Source of the DNA: Dehalococcoidia bacterium
Lineage (GTDB): Bacteria > Chloroflexota > Dehalococcoidia > Lucifugimonadales > Lucifugimonadaceae
Assembly (NCBI GenBank): GCA_022824185.1
Contig: JAJEAU010000007.1
Span: 55,904 to 119,903 of the forward strand
Reading direction: 5' to 3'
Length of the DNA stretch: 64,000 nt
Position numbers and translations under genes: made by a program. The notes under the pieces were generated by a model. That model saw only the letters and a program-made list of their open reading frames with translations. It had not been told where the DNA came from and made no database searches. Below are positions 18,211 through 26,830 of the stretch, one piece after another (position 1 is the stretch's first letter; each line of letters opens with the position of its first letter).

Positions 18211-18588
18211 ATGACAACAATCTCTACCGAAACCGACGTCAAACTACCCATAGAAGACCTTGCCAGGGCAGCGCTCGAAGAAGCATCGACGAATTTGGGT
18301 TCGGATGTCGTCCTTCTGGACACCCGAAACGTTAGCGATTTCACCGACTTCTTTGTCATTGCCAGCGGGGAGACCGATCGTCACATCGATATGATGGCTG
18401 ATCGCATCGAACGACGCGTCCGAGAATTGGGAATGCGTCGAAACGCCCGTGAAGGATCGGGATCTGGCGGCTGGCTGCTCCTCGACTTCCCTGGTTTCAT
18501 CGTCCACCTGTTTAACAGGGAAACGAGAAGCTACTACGACCTTGAGGGACTGTGGTCTCAAGCCACGGAAGTCGTCAGGCTCCAGTAA
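18211..18588 (+). CDS. rsfS: Ribosomal silencing factor RsfS
   Basis: RsfS binds ribosomal protein L14 and blocks subunit joining in starvation. The 125-residue protein carries the family stretches DVVLLDTRNVSDFTDFFVIASG, HIDMMADRIERRVRE, GSGGWLLLDFPGFIVHLF, and a C-terminal YYDLEGLW. Family length is normal. It is expressed from a promoter very close to the start and is convergent with ndk, with 9 nt between the stops. Confidence 0.95.
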   Translation: MTTISTETDVKLPIEDLARAALEEASTNLGSDVVLLDTRNVSDFTDFFVIASGETDRHIDMMADRIERRVRELGMRRNAREGSGSGGWLLLDFPGFIVHLFNRETRSYYDLEGLWSQATEVVRLQ

Positions 18589-18597
18589 CGGCCAAAA

Positions 18598-19062
18598 TCA
18601 ACCCTCGTCAGACACGATCCAGATGTCGTTGGAACGTGCGTAATCGATTAACTCAGCCCCGCTGAAGAACAATCCGACCTCGCGCGCCGCGTCATCCGCA
18701 TTCGCTGATCCGTGCACTAGGTTTCGGCTAACCTCAACTCCGAAATCACCGCGGATCGTGCCGGGAGGAGCTTCGTTGGGGCGTGTCGCACCCATCAACT
18801 TGCGTGTGATCGCTATCGCATCGGGACCTTCGAGACACAGCGCAACCACCGGAGCCGAGGTTATGTAATCCACCAATCCGGCGTAAAACGGTTTACCTTC
18901 ATGTTCCCCGTAGTGTCGCGATGCGAGTTCCTCGCTCACCTGCATCAGCTTCATCCCAACGACCTTCATGCCGGTTGCTTCAAACCTGTTGATGATCGTG
19001 CCGATCAAACCGCGTTGCACGCCGTCCGGTTTCACCAAAACCAAAGTTCGCTCTAGATCCAT
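18598..19062 (-). CDS. ndk: Nucleoside diphosphate kinase
   Basis: Ndk equalises nucleoside triphosphate pools by ping-pong phosphate transfer through a phosphohistidine. The protein starts with ERTLVLVKPDGVQRGLIG, and the active-site histidine is H117 in RNLVHGSANADDA. G-A-T-R-P-N-E-A-P-P-G-T-I-R-G-D at about 91-106 is the nucleotide-binding stretch. At 154 residues it is slightly longer than the common 135-150. It is a single gene between rsfS and the tsaB unit. Confidence 0.96.
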   Translation of the reverse strand: MDLERTLVLVKPDGVQRGLIGTIINRFEATGMKVVGMKLMQVSEELASRHYGEHEGKPFYAGLVDYITSAPVVALCLEGPDAIAITRKLMGATRPNEAPPGTIRGDFGVEVSRNLVHGSANADDAAREVGLFFSGAELIDYARSNDIWIVSDEG

Positions 19063-19148
19063 GTTGCCTGCGCCTTAATTGCATTCTTGATGGCGACCGC
19101 CTCGGTACGCCAACTCACTATTTTGCAAAATGAGTTTCCAGCGACCGT

Positions 19149-19805
19149 TTACGCGGGGCGGGGTGCGGTAATCGTGGGAGGCCGAGAATAGATCGGTTCA
19201 ACCAACTCGGTTCGTGATGCTCCGAGTTCGACCCGCGACAACGCGATCCGCAATAAGTCCTTCGCAGATCGGAAAAGTTCCGCGTCAGCCTTGGAATTTT
19301 CCATCGCTTCACCTGAAGCGCCTTCGCCACAGAGCAAAACGTCATCACCTTTGAAAATCTCAGAGATTTCATCGAAACCGCACGTACCGATGTCTCGACC
19401 GCATTCTTCGGGACCGAACGGGCCATCGTAAACAGCGTGTGAAACCTGATTTCTGCCGATTGGCAGGAGGGATACTACTCGTTTACTCAACTCATCGCGG
19501 TATGGATACGCCTGGATCAGATGCGTCGGGATCCCGATCAATTGCGCCTGAGAAGGTTCTACCAATCCTTGACCCGTTGCGATGCCGACGCGAACCGCGC
19601 TGAAACCGCCAGGCCCCAACGCAACGGCTACTACGTCGATGTCACTCGGTTCCAACCCTACCGCATTCAACAATCTCGAAACTGCTGGCATGGTCTCTCG
19701 ACCGTGATTGTGCCTCGAATACCAACTGGTCGTGGTGATTGCATCATCGATCATCAGACCCACACTGGCAAAACTCGTCGAAGTGTCGATGCCTAGAACG
19801 ATCAT
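19149..19805 (-). CDS. tsaB: tRNA threonylcarbamoyladenosine biosynthesis protein TsaB
   Basis: TsaB is the non-catalytic ASKHA-fold partner of TsaD in making t6A37 of tRNA. The 218-residue protein opens with VLGIDTSTSFASVGLMIDD and contains SRHNHGRETMPAVSRLL and VAVALGPGGFSAVRVGIATGQGL, all typical. The ATG overlaps the tsaE stop by 4 nt (ATGA), so it is translated with tsaE. tsaD and tsaC are not in the window. Confidence 0.94.
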   Translation of the reverse strand: MIVLGIDTSTSFASVGLMIDDAITTTSWYSRHNHGRETMPAVSRLLNAVGLEPSDIDVVAVALGPGGFSAVRVGIATGQGLVEPSQAQLIGIPTHLIQAYPYRDELSKRVVSLLPIGRNQVSHAVYDGPFGPEECGRDIGTCGFDEISEIFKGDDVLLCGEGASGEAMENSKADAELFRSAKDLLRIALSRVELGASRTELVEPIYSRPPTITAPRPA

Positions 19806-20287
19806 TGGTTCGCCATCACCTTCGAAGACTCGGTAAATCGACTCAATAAAGTTTGCGACGTTGGTCCGGTCACGGACATAGAAATCAGTCTGCTGCTGCT
19901 GGTAGAACCCCTTTCGATCCGCACTTCGAGCGCGTCGTCGGGCAGATATTCACCCCCGTTTTCGGGCCACTCAACCACGAGCGCTCCTCTCTCGAGCGTT
20001 TCGTCCAAAGCCAAATCGAAAGCCTCCGAAGGATTCGTCACACGATAGAGGTCGCAATGGAAGATTCGGACGCGGCCTGGATACTCCGCAACCATGATGA
20101 ATGTAGGACTTCGAGCGGACACCTCACAATCCGCCCCGAGTGCTATTCCCCGGGCGATACAGGTTTTGCCTGCTCCCATCTCGCCGTACAGGAGGACAGC
20201 ATCGCCAGTCGATAGAGCTTTGCCTAACTCGCGACCCATTTCGAGGGTCTGTTCTTCGGTGTCGCTGACGAAACGAAATTGATCCAT
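19802..20287 (-). CDS. tsaE: tRNA threonylcarbamoyladenosine biosynthesis ATPase TsaE
   Basis: TsaE is the P-loop ATPase of the t6A complex. The Walker A motif is GEMGAGKTCIARG near residues 36-48. ARSPTFIMVAEYPG and IFHCDLYRV match the family, with a C-terminal VVEWPENGGEYLPDD. The ATG at 20287 was chosen because it follows the thiL stop by 2 nt and gives the normal protein start; the frame is open another 13 codons upstream inside thiL. The order thiL-tsaE-tsaB forms one operon. Confidence 0.94.
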   Translation of the reverse strand: MDQFRFVSDTEEQTLEMGRELGKALSTGDAVLLYGEMGAGKTCIARGIALGADCEVSARSPTFIMVAEYPGRVRIFHCDLYRVTNPSEAFDLALDETLERGALVVEWPENGGEYLPDDALEVRIERGSTSSSRLISMSVTGPTSQTLLSRFTESSKVMANQ

Positions 20288-20289
20288 CG

Positions 20290-21345
20290 TTAGTTCGCCC
20301 CACTCGATCCAGCAAAGTGATCCCAACCTTTGCCGTCAAACTCGACTTTTAGTCCAGCCTCGTCCAACACCGTGACTTCCCCGCCAGCGCCGCGTGGTGC
20401 GATGATTTCGCCAATCACACCAAAACCGTCTGCGTCGCAGTTTCGCTTTGCCTTGACGCTTGATAACGCATCAGCATCGCCAACGTAGAGAAGCTCGTAA
20501 TCTTCGCCGCCCGTTAAAGCAAATTCGCGCGCTTTTTCTGGAAAGCTGGTTTTGAGATTGGGAGCCATTGGCACACGATCAGCGTGAATGACGGCGTCAA
20601 CACCGCTAGCAACGCAGATCCGCTCAAGGTCGATCAATAAACCATCGCTAATATCCATCGCGCACTCTATCCCTGCGCCAACTAGAGTCGGCACGGCATC
20701 AACCCTCGGCACCGGACGAAAATGAGCTTCAAGGAGCTTCGCTTCATCCTCTCGGTTCCCAAGACGATTCTCCGCGGAGACCCGGGTCTGCAATATAGCT
20801 AATCCCCCGGCAGAACCTCCGAGCGGACCCGTCACGGCGACTTGCTGTCCGGGGAGCGCACTCTTCCGCGTCAACGGCCTGTCTTGTCGACACAATCTGC
20901 CTGTCAGGGCAATATTCACCATGGTTGTTTCGGACGCGACCGTGTCACCTCCGACGAGTTGCCCCCCGAATTTGGTTAGCGCGCCTATTACCCCGTCCAA
21001 CAGGTCCTGGAGATCGACGATCCGCGTGGTCGCCGGTAACGCTAGCGTCAACACTGCGAACTCAGGCAATGCGCCCATCGCCGCGATGTCGCTTTGATTC
21101 GAAACGGTGCATTTCCAACCGATGTCGTGCCAAGACATCGAATTTGAAAGAAAGTGCACGCCGTCGACCATGGCGTCCGCGGTCAACACCAAGTGCCCGG
21201 GCTCAGATCGCAACACCGCTGCATCATCACCGACACCCACTTCGTCAATGCCCAATGAATCGCCGTCGCCAATGCGGCGCTTGATAATCTCAACCAGATC
21301 CGATTCGCTAATCAGCGCCTCGGCAGATCGCTCTTCGGTTGGCAT
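20290..21345 (-). CDS. thiL: Thiamine-monophosphate kinase
   Basis: ThiL phosphorylates thiamine monophosphate to the active diphosphate using ATP. About 351 residues from the ATG at 21345. Family features are the N-terminal GVGDDAAVL, TADAMVDGVHF, the VGGDTVAS block, CAMDISDGLLIDLERIC, and LTGGEDYELLYVGD. The frame extends 28 codons upstream, but a TATAAT 7 nt before this ATG and the divergent phosphoesterase gene at 21401 favour the shorter start. thiE lies about 1 kb away on the opposite strand. Confidence 0.95.
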   Translation of the reverse strand: MPTEERSAEALISESDLVEIIKRRIGDGDSLGIDEVGVGDDAAVLRSEPGHLVLTADAMVDGVHFLSNSMSWHDIGWKCTVSNQSDIAAMGALPEFAVLTLALPATTRIVDLQDLLDGVIGALTKFGGQLVGGDTVASETTMVNIALTGRLCRQDRPLTRKSALPGQQVAVTGPLGGSAGGLAILQTRVSAENRLGNREDEAKLLEAHFRPVPRVDAVPTLVGAGIECAMDISDGLLIDLERICVASGVDAVIHADRVPMAPNLKTSFPEKAREFALTGGEDYELLYVGDADALSSVKAKRNCDADGFGVIGEIIAPRGAGGEVTVLDEAGLKVEFDGKGWDHFAGSSGAN

Positions 21346-21352
21346 ACCACCG

Positions 21353-21358
21353 ATTATA
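21353..21358 (-). promoter_or_regulatory. -10 promoter box (TATAAT) for thiL-tsaE-tsaB, predicted leaderless
   Basis: A perfect TATAAT on the minus strand ends 7 nt before the thiL ATG. Transcription starting about 7 nt downstream of the box would begin at the A of the ATG. Confidence 0.6.
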
Positions 21359-21400
21359 TTTTGGCTATAGCCGTGCCAGAACGGCGCGAATCGACTTGAT

Positions 21401-22150
21401 ATGCCCTGCGTCCTTCTTCTATCCGACATTCATGCCAATCTTCCTGCCCTCGAAGCGGTGCTTGGCGACGCCGAGAACCGAAATCCGTTTAGCGAGACTT
21501 GGGTGATGGGCGACAGCATCGGGTACGGTGCCCAACCCAACGAAGTCGTTGATCGCCTCCGGTCTTTGCCTAATCTCTCAATCGTCAAAGGCAACCATGA
21601 AGCGGCTGCCCTCGGCGAAATTTCATTGGACACCTTCAACCCCACCGCTATGGCCGCGGCGCTATGGACACAACGGAATCTCAGGGACGATGTCGCGGAT
21701 TTCTTGAGGTCGCTGCCGTCAATGTCAACAGAGCGCGGCGTTACTCTCTGTCACGGTACCCCCCGCAACCCGATTTGGGAATACCTGTTCACGCCGTCGA
21801 CGGCAGAATTGAACCTGCAACATTTCGACACGATTGGATGCGTGTTTGGCCACACGCATATCCCTTCCTTGTTCTCGATCGATTCGAATCGAGAATGGGT
21901 AGTCCGGCAAGCGACCGATGGTGAACGATGGGAACTCAGCTCCGACCGTTGGTACGTCAATCCGGGGAGTGTGGGTCAACCTCGAGATTTGGACCCACGG
22001 GCGTCGTACGCCGTCCTTCACATGGCCGACGACGCGAAACCATCTATCTCGTTCCATCGGGTCGAATACGATATCGAACGCGCCCAAGACCTGATCCTCA
22101 GCGCGGAACTGCCCAACGCCTTGGCGTTCCGGCTATCCGTCGGTCGCTGA
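21401..22150 (+). CDS. Metallophosphoesterase (calcineurin-like, YfcE/MJ0936 type)
   Basis: A 249-residue metal-dependent phosphoesterase. All blocks of the fold are present: LLSDIHANLPAL (residues about 6-17), VMGDSIGYG, IVKGNHEAA, LCHGTP, FGHTHIP, and VNPGSVGQPRD. These supply the Asp, His and Asn ligands of a dinuclear metal site. Members hydrolyse phosphodiesters or small phosphate esters; the substrate is unassigned. The gene is divergent from thiL with only 55 nt between the starts and has no Shine-Dalgarno site. Confidence 0.88.
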   Translation: MPCVLLLSDIHANLPALEAVLGDAENRNPFSETWVMGDSIGYGAQPNEVVDRLRSLPNLSIVKGNHEAAALGEISLDTFNPTAMAAALWTQRNLRDDVADFLRSLPSMSTERGVTLCHGTPRNPIWEYLFTPSTAELNLQHFDTIGCVFGHTHIPSLFSIDSNREWVVRQATDGERWELSSDRWYVNPGSVGQPRDLDPRASYAVLHMADDAKPSISFHRVEYDIERAQDLILSAELPNALAFRLSVGR

Positions 22151-22198
22151 GATACAATTCAGCGTCGAATCCTTCACCGACAGGAGTTTGCATCTGAC

Positions 22199-22384
22199 AT
22201 GCCAGTCGTTCACATCTACATGTTCGAAGGTCGGACCGACGACCAGAAGTCGGCGATGGCGCAAGGCGTCACAAAAGCCATTTCCGAAGCCGCCGGAATC
22301 CCCGACTCAGCCACCACGATCGTCATCCATGACACCAAAAGGTCAGACTGGGCCCAAGGTGGCGTGATGGCTTCCGACTCGTAA
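22199..22384 (+). CDS. 4-oxalocrotonate tautomerase family protein
   Basis: A 61-residue small tautomerase. Removal of Met exposes the catalytic Pro1 (MPVVHIYMFEGRTDDQK). The arginine in EGR matches the conserved Arg11 position, and DWAQGGVMASD matches the C-terminal W-x-x-GG block. The family catalyses keto-enol tautomerisation or related reactions, so the substrate cannot be fixed. The gene is 13 nt upstream of thiE and probably cotranscribed with it. Confidence 0.88.
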   Translation: MPVVHIYMFEGRTDDQKSAMAQGVTKAISEAAGIPDSATTIVIHDTKRSDWAQGGVMASDS

Positions 22385-22397
22385 ATCCAGACATACC

Positions 22398-23054
22398 GTG
22401 ATCCGCAGCTCAACCGCCGCAAAGCTGATTGGCGGAGTTTACGTAATCGTCGACCCGGATCATTGCGGTGATCGAGACGCATTGTCCGTCGCCGAGGTGA
22501 CCGCATCGGCCGGCGCCGCAGCAATCCAACTGAGGCATAAACACGCGCCAAAACACGTCATCACGGAAGAGGCTCGGGCAATCGGTGAGATCTGTCGGGA
22601 CAACGGGACCGTCTTCATCGTCAACGATTTCCCAGATATCGCCACAGAAGTAGACGCCGATGGCGTGCACGTAGGCCAAGGCGACCTTTCGATCGCTCAA
22701 TGTCGGGAGATCCTCGACGACCGTCAGATAGTTGGGAAATCCAACGCCTTGGTCGAAGAAGCGCTGGAATCGTTCGGAGAAGGAGCCGACTACGTTGCGG
22801 TCGGTTCGATCTACTCGACAACCACGAAATCTGACACTCGCCCAGCAGGGCTCTCGACTTTGCGAGCGGTATCTGAACTTGTCTCCGCTCCCATCGTGGC
22901 GATCGGAGGCATCAACGCTGGCAACCTTGCACCAGTCGCCCAATCGGGCGCAGATTGCATCTGTGTTGCGACTGCTGTCACCCTCGCATCGGACCCAAGT
23001 TCGGCCACACACGAGTTGATCGAACGATTTTCGGAATCTCGTTTAGATCTCTGA
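22398..23054 (+). CDS. thiE: Thiamine-phosphate synthase
   Basis: ThiE couples HMP-pyrophosphate and thiazole phosphate to thiamine phosphate. The 218-residue TIM barrel shows IQLRHKHAP, FIVNDFPDIATEVDADGVHVGQGDL (family phosphate and pyrimidine sites), VGKSNALVEEAL, VAVGSIYSTTTK, and VAIGGINAGNLAPV. The start codon is GTG. The gene sits with thiL in the same neighbourhood, though on the opposite strand, covering two steps of thiamine diphosphate formation. No TPP riboswitch is visible upstream. Confidence 0.94.
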   Translation: MIRSSTAAKLIGGVYVIVDPDHCGDRDALSVAEVTASAGAAAIQLRHKHAPKHVITEEARAIGEICRDNGTVFIVNDFPDIATEVDADGVHVGQGDLSIAQCREILDDRQIVGKSNALVEEALESFGEGADYVAVGSIYSTTTKSDTRPAGLSTLRAVSELVSAPIVAIGGINAGNLAPVAQSGADCICVATAVTLASDPSSATHELIERFSESRLDL

Positions 23055-23199
23055 AGTCTCGGGGGCAAGCGCGCCCTCACCATCGCCGATCCAAGCAATC
23101 TTCCGTTCGCTTAGAATCGGAATTTGGACGTCTCGTCGGGTTGTCGAGCGTCTACAAACTGGATTCCGTCGCTTGACGATAGTAAGGACGCAAAATTAG

Positions 23200-25251
23200 A
23201 TGACCGAGTTGTATATCTCGATTGGTGCCGGTGTGCTCGCGCTGGCGGTTGCCGCATTCCTCTTCAGGATGGTGACCAACCGATCGCCGGGCGGAGAAGC
23301 CGTCCAAGCGATTGGTTCATTGATCCAAGAGGGCGCGATGGCTTTCCTCCGCAGGGAATACACGTTGCTTGCCGGATTCGTCGTCGTCGTTTTCATCGTC
23401 CTCGCTGCGTTCATCGACTTCAACGTCACAGGTAACTCGACGATCGAGGGGCTCATTTCAGATGGGAACTTATCTGTGACCGGCCCTTGGACAGCGATCG
23501 CTTATCTCGCCGGTGCAATCGGCTCGGCCCTTGCCGGATATATCGGCATGAACATCGCCGTCCGCGGCAACACGCGCACAGCCACAGCCGCCGAAACCGG
23601 TCTGAACTCCGCGTTGCGCGTTGCATTCAACAGCGGTGCGGTAATGGGTCTCACCGTCGTGGGCATAGGAATCATCGGTGTCACAGCTCTTTGGCTCGTA
23701 TTCGGCAACCCTAACGTGATCGCCGGGTTTGGTTTCGGCGCATCGTCGATTGCCCTCTTCGCCCGCGTTGGCGGCGGCATCTACACGAAGGCCGCGGACG
23801 TGGGAGCCGATCTCGTCGGAAAGGTCGAGGCTGGACTTCCAGAAGATGACCCGCGAAACCCAGCGGTCATTGCTGACAACGTGGGAGACAACGTCGGCGA
23901 CGTCGCCGGCATGGGTGCCGACCTGTTCGAGTCGTATGCCGGCTCGATCATCGCAACCATCGCGTTGGCCTGGACAGTTATCGGTGTGCAAGACGTTGAT
24001 GGTCCCGAAATCGTGCTGCCGATGATCGTGGCTGGGATCGGGATCGTGGCGTCGATATTGGGCATGTCGATAGTGCGAACCAAAGACGACGCCAACATGG
24101 GCAGTCTGTTGTGGAGTTTGCGTTACGGAATCTTCGGCGCTGGCATTGTCGCGTTGATCGGCGCTGGTGCTTACATAATGGCCACCGATCTCAATTTCAA
24201 CTACTTCTGGGTGATCCTGACCGGATTGGTGGTGGGCCAAGTCATCGGAACCGCGACCGAGTACTTCACGTCATACGAGTTCGCCCCGGTGAAATGGATC
24301 GCACAACAATCCCAGACTGGTCATCCTTCGACGATCATCGCAGGCGTCGCAATCGGCCTCTACAGCACCGTGATCCCCACGCTAGCCATAGCGGCAGGTA
24401 TCTGGATCGCCTACGAACTGGGTGACTTGTACGGGATTGGTCTTGCTGCCGTCGGGATGCTCTCCACTTTGGGCATCACCTTGGCCACTGATGCTTACGG
24501 CCCTGTCGCAGACAACGCCGGCGGCATTGCGGAACAAGCGGAACTGGATCCTCAGGTTCGAGAGCGCACGGACGCACTCGACGCACTGGGCAACACGACT
24601 GCGGCGACCGGCAAAGGGTTCGCTATCGGGTCGGCGGTTCTGACCGCTTTGGCGTTGATGACCGCTTACGGCCTGTTGATCGAAATCGAGGTCTTCAACC
24701 TCCTAGAACCGAAAGTTCTGATCGGGGCGTTGATCGGAGCACTGCTTCCCTTCCTATTCGCCGGGCTAACTATGCAGGCAGTAGGGACCGCGGCGGGTCA
24801 CATGATTGAAGAGGTCCGCCGACAGTTCCGCGAGATCCCCGGCTTGCGTGAAGGCGCTCCCGGCGTCAAGCCTGACGCCGCCCGTGCCGTCGACATCAGC
24901 ACACGCGGGTCGCTCAAGGCGATGGTCCTTCCTGGTTTGATCGCGGTTACTGCGCCGATCGTTGTGGGATTCTTCATCGGTGCCCACGCACTCGGCGGCA
25001 TGCTCGCCGGATCCATCGTCGCTGGTTTCCTGCTCGCGATCTTCATGGCGAACGCCGGCGGAGCCTGGGACAACGCCAAGAAATACATTGAGTTGGGCAA
25101 CTACGACGGCAAGGGTTCCGACACTCACGCAGCCGCAGTCGCCGGCGATACCGTTGGCGACCCATTCAAGGACACTTCCGGTCCTGCCATCAACATCCTC
25201 CTAAAGCTGATGGCCATCGTTTCGTTGATTTTCGGCCCTCTGTTCATCTGA
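23200..25251 (+). CDS. hppA: K+-type membrane-bound ion-translocating pyrophosphatase
   Basis: This 683-residue, roughly 16-helix protein couples pyrophosphate hydrolysis to H+ or Na+ pumping across the membrane. The pyrophosphate and Mg site motifs DVGADLVGKVE and DNVGDNVGDVAGMGADLFESY are intact near residues 200-250, and the second set (DNAGGIAEQAEL, GDTVGDPFKDT) lies in the C-terminal half. The A in GNTTAATGKG at residue 468 occupies the position that is lysine in K+-independent enzymes, so this should be the K+-dependent class. Whether it pumps Na+ or H+ is not decided here. Confidence 0.95.
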   Translation: MTELYISIGAGVLALAVAAFLFRMVTNRSPGGEAVQAIGSLIQEGAMAFLRREYTLLAGFVVVVFIVLAAFIDFNVTGNSTIEGLISDGNLSVTGPWTAIAYLAGAIGSALAGYIGMNIAVRGNTRTATAAETGLNSALRVAFNSGAVMGLTVVGIGIIGVTALWLVFGNPNVIAGFGFGASSIALFARVGGGIYTKAADVGADLVGKVEAGLPEDDPRNPAVIADNVGDNVGDVAGMGADLFESYAGSIIATIALAWTVIGVQDVDGPEIVLPMIVAGIGIVASILGMSIVRTKDDANMGSLLWSLRYGIFGAGIVALIGAGAYIMATDLNFNYFWVILTGLVVGQVIGTATEYFTSYEFAPVKWIAQQSQTGHPSTIIAGVAIGLYSTVIPTLAIAAGIWIAYELGDLYGIGLAAVGMLSTLGITLATDAYGPVADNAGGIAEQAELDPQVRERTDALDALGNTTAATGKGFAIGSAVLTALALMTAYGLLIEIEVFNLLEPKVLIGALIGALLPFLFAGLTMQAVGTAAGHMIEEVRRQFREIPGLREGAPGVKPDAARAVDISTRGSLKAMVLPGLIAVTAPIVVGFFIGAHALGGMLAGSIVAGFLLAIFMANAGGAWDNAKKYIELGNYDGKGSDTHAAAVAGDTVGDPFKDTSGPAINILLKLMAIVSLIFGPLFI

Positions 25252-25261
25252 GCCGAAAAAA

Positions 25262-25290
25262 GAAAGCGGCGGGAATTTCCCGCCGCTTTC
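25262..25290 (-). terminator. Strong intrinsic terminator between hppA and the isochorismatase-like gene
   Basis: GAAAGCGGCGGG and CCCGCCGCTTTC form a perfect 12-bp stem with a 5-nt loop. Read on the minus strand it is followed by a run of Ts (TCTTTTTTCGG), so it ends the isochorismatase-like transcript 22 nt after its stop. It may also terminate hppA from the other side, although that side lacks a U-tract. Confidence 0.85.
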
Positions 25291-25311
25291 AGTCCCAGTG
25301 TGTCGGTTTGA

Positions 25312-25899
25312 TTACTCGCCGATCAACTCCTGCGTTGTGACTGGTTTTGCCCCACTCGCAAGCATCGTATCGAGAGCACGTTGGTCATCGTCCGGGTTTG
25401 CGTTGACAGCAGATATGGCGTCGGTGACAACGAATGCCGCGAAACCCTTTTGCAGAGCGTCATAGACGGTGTGTTGCACTGCGTACTCCGTGGAAAGTCC
25501 CCCTACGAAAACGCGCTTGACGTCCAATCGCTCTAGGTGCGAACTGAGCGTCGTGCCGTCGAAACCGGAATAGGCGTCGGTCCCGGGATCTTCACCCTTG
25601 CGGATGATGCCGCTACCTACAGGTAGCTTCAACTCACTGTGAAACTCGGCTCCTTGTGAACCCCGCACGCAGTGGGTTGGCCAGATTCCACCGTTTTCGA
25701 CGAAGCTCTGGTGATTCGTGGGATGCCAGTCTTGAGTTGCGAACACCCGACCGTCATGAGATCGGAAATTCAACGCGAGGTCTGATATCTTTCGCGCCAC
25801 AGCATCGCCGTCCTCCACCGCCGCGTTGCCTCCGGGGCAGAAGTCGTTCTGGACATCTACCACAATCAGAGCGTCATTCGAACCGATTTTCAATCTCAT
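25312..25899 (-). CDS. Isochorismatase/nicotinamidase family protein lacking the catalytic cysteine
   Basis: A 195-residue protein with the layout of nicotinamidase PncA: VVDVQNDFCPGG (D15), metal ligands in ATQDWHPTNHQSF (D57, H59, H63), WPTHCVRGS, the lysine K101 in IRKGEDP, and GLSTEYAVQHTVYDAL. In active family members the last motif has a nucleophilic Cys (D/E-Y-C-V); here the codon is GCA, alanine at residue 140. The metal site and lysine remain, so the fold is probably intact but normal amidase chemistry is not expected. It may be a pseudoenzyme or use another mechanism. The frame is uninterrupted and has its own terminator. Confidence 0.88.
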   Translation of the reverse strand: MRLKIGSNDALIVVDVQNDFCPGGNAAVEDGDAVARKISDLALNFRSHDGRVFATQDWHPTNHQSFVENGGIWPTHCVRGSQGAEFHSELKLPVGSGIIRKGEDPGTDAYSGFDGTTLSSHLERLDVKRVFVGGLSTEYAVQHTVYDALQKGFAAFVVTDAISAVNANPDDDQRALDTMLASGAKPVTTQELIGE

Positions 25900-26137
25900 C
25901 TCCGTATCTGTGCTTGGTCAATTCAACTCGCGCCATCGCAACTCTACTCTGTGGCCGAACTGGCCAGGTCGCGCCTCGCGGCTGTTCCACAACCTATCCA
26001 TCTTACCCCAACGCTGTTCGGACTCAAACGAGGTCCGCGGCGCCGCCATCTCAGAGAATCTCCGAATGATCCAATAAAATAGCTTCACGACTCAGACTTG
26101 GCACTTTCTCGATGGGCTTTAACACACCGACATACGC

Positions 26138-26830
26138 GTGATCCGTGGTCTTGCCATGCGTGAACAACAGCAGCCTCATTTCACAACAGCAACCAATCCT
26201 TCGTCTAATTCACGGGTGTTTTCTTATGGGATTTGGGTGTTAGTCGTGGGTGCTGCTACGTTGTCTCTCATAGGCGCTTATTACTGGGGAGCAAGCAATG
26301 CAACCACTGCTCACGTCGAAATCTTGATACCTTCACCAGAACCTGTGGTCGTTCAGGTCGTAGGTGAAGTCTTGGCACCGGGCGTATACCAACTCAACGC
26401 TAAGGATCGCGTTCTCACCGCAATCGAAACCGCTGGCGGCCCAACCCGCAACGCCGATATCCAGTCGATCAACCTTGCCGCGTTTCTGAAGGACGGCGCC
26501 AGGATTCAAGTGCCTGCGATTCCGCCACCGCCTTTGCCGATCACAGATGTATCCACTCTGTCCAACACAGTCGATACCAGTGGCGAAATTCCTGCGGTTT
26601 CAAACCCAGAACCGATGCCTCCTACCCAAACCATCGGCCCAATCGATCTAAACTCGGCGACGTTGGATCAACTGAAATCGTTGCCAGGAATCGGCGAAAC
26701 GAGGGCCAATCAAATAATCGCCTACCGAAACTCGTTGGGAGGCTTCACAGTTGTGGAGCAACTCCTAGAAATCAGCGGAATCGGCGACAAGACTCTAGAA
26801 GCCATTCGGCCCCTCGTAACCATCAGATGA
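26138..26830 (+). CDS. comEA: Competence protein ComEA (SLBB plus helix-hairpin-helix)
   Basis: ComEA is a membrane-anchored DNA receptor for natural transformation. The 230-residue protein has a transmembrane segment near residues 30-50, an SLBB domain (VVQVVGEVLAPGVYQLNAKD onwards), a proline-rich linker, and a C-terminal double helix-hairpin-helix (DLNSATLDQLKSLPGIGETRA and GIGDKTLEAIRPLV). The GTG at 26138 is given as start; an ATG at 26156 is equally possible. It overlaps comEC by 4 nt (ATGA). Pilus genes are not in this window. Confidence 0.92.
   Translation: MIRGLAMREQQQPHFTTATNPSSNSRVFSYGIWVLVVGAATLSLIGAYYWGASNATTAHVEILIPSPEPVVVQVVGEVLAPGVYQLNAKDRVLTAIETAGGPTRNADIQSINLAAFLKDGARIQVPAIPPPPLPITDVSTLSNTVDTSGEIPAVSNPEPMPPTQTIGPIDLNSATLDQLKSLPGIGETRANQIIAYRNSLGGFTVVEQLLEISGIGDKTLEAIRPLVTIR

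Noticed and set aside
20288..20326. Longer TsaE start inside thiL
   Set aside because: It adds 13 residues without homology to the family, and the ATG 2 nt after the thiL stop gives the usual N-terminus.
22151..22397. A TPP riboswitch near thiE
   Set aside because: No CUGAGA-type core or P1 pairing was found; the tautomerase gene occupies the upstream stretch.
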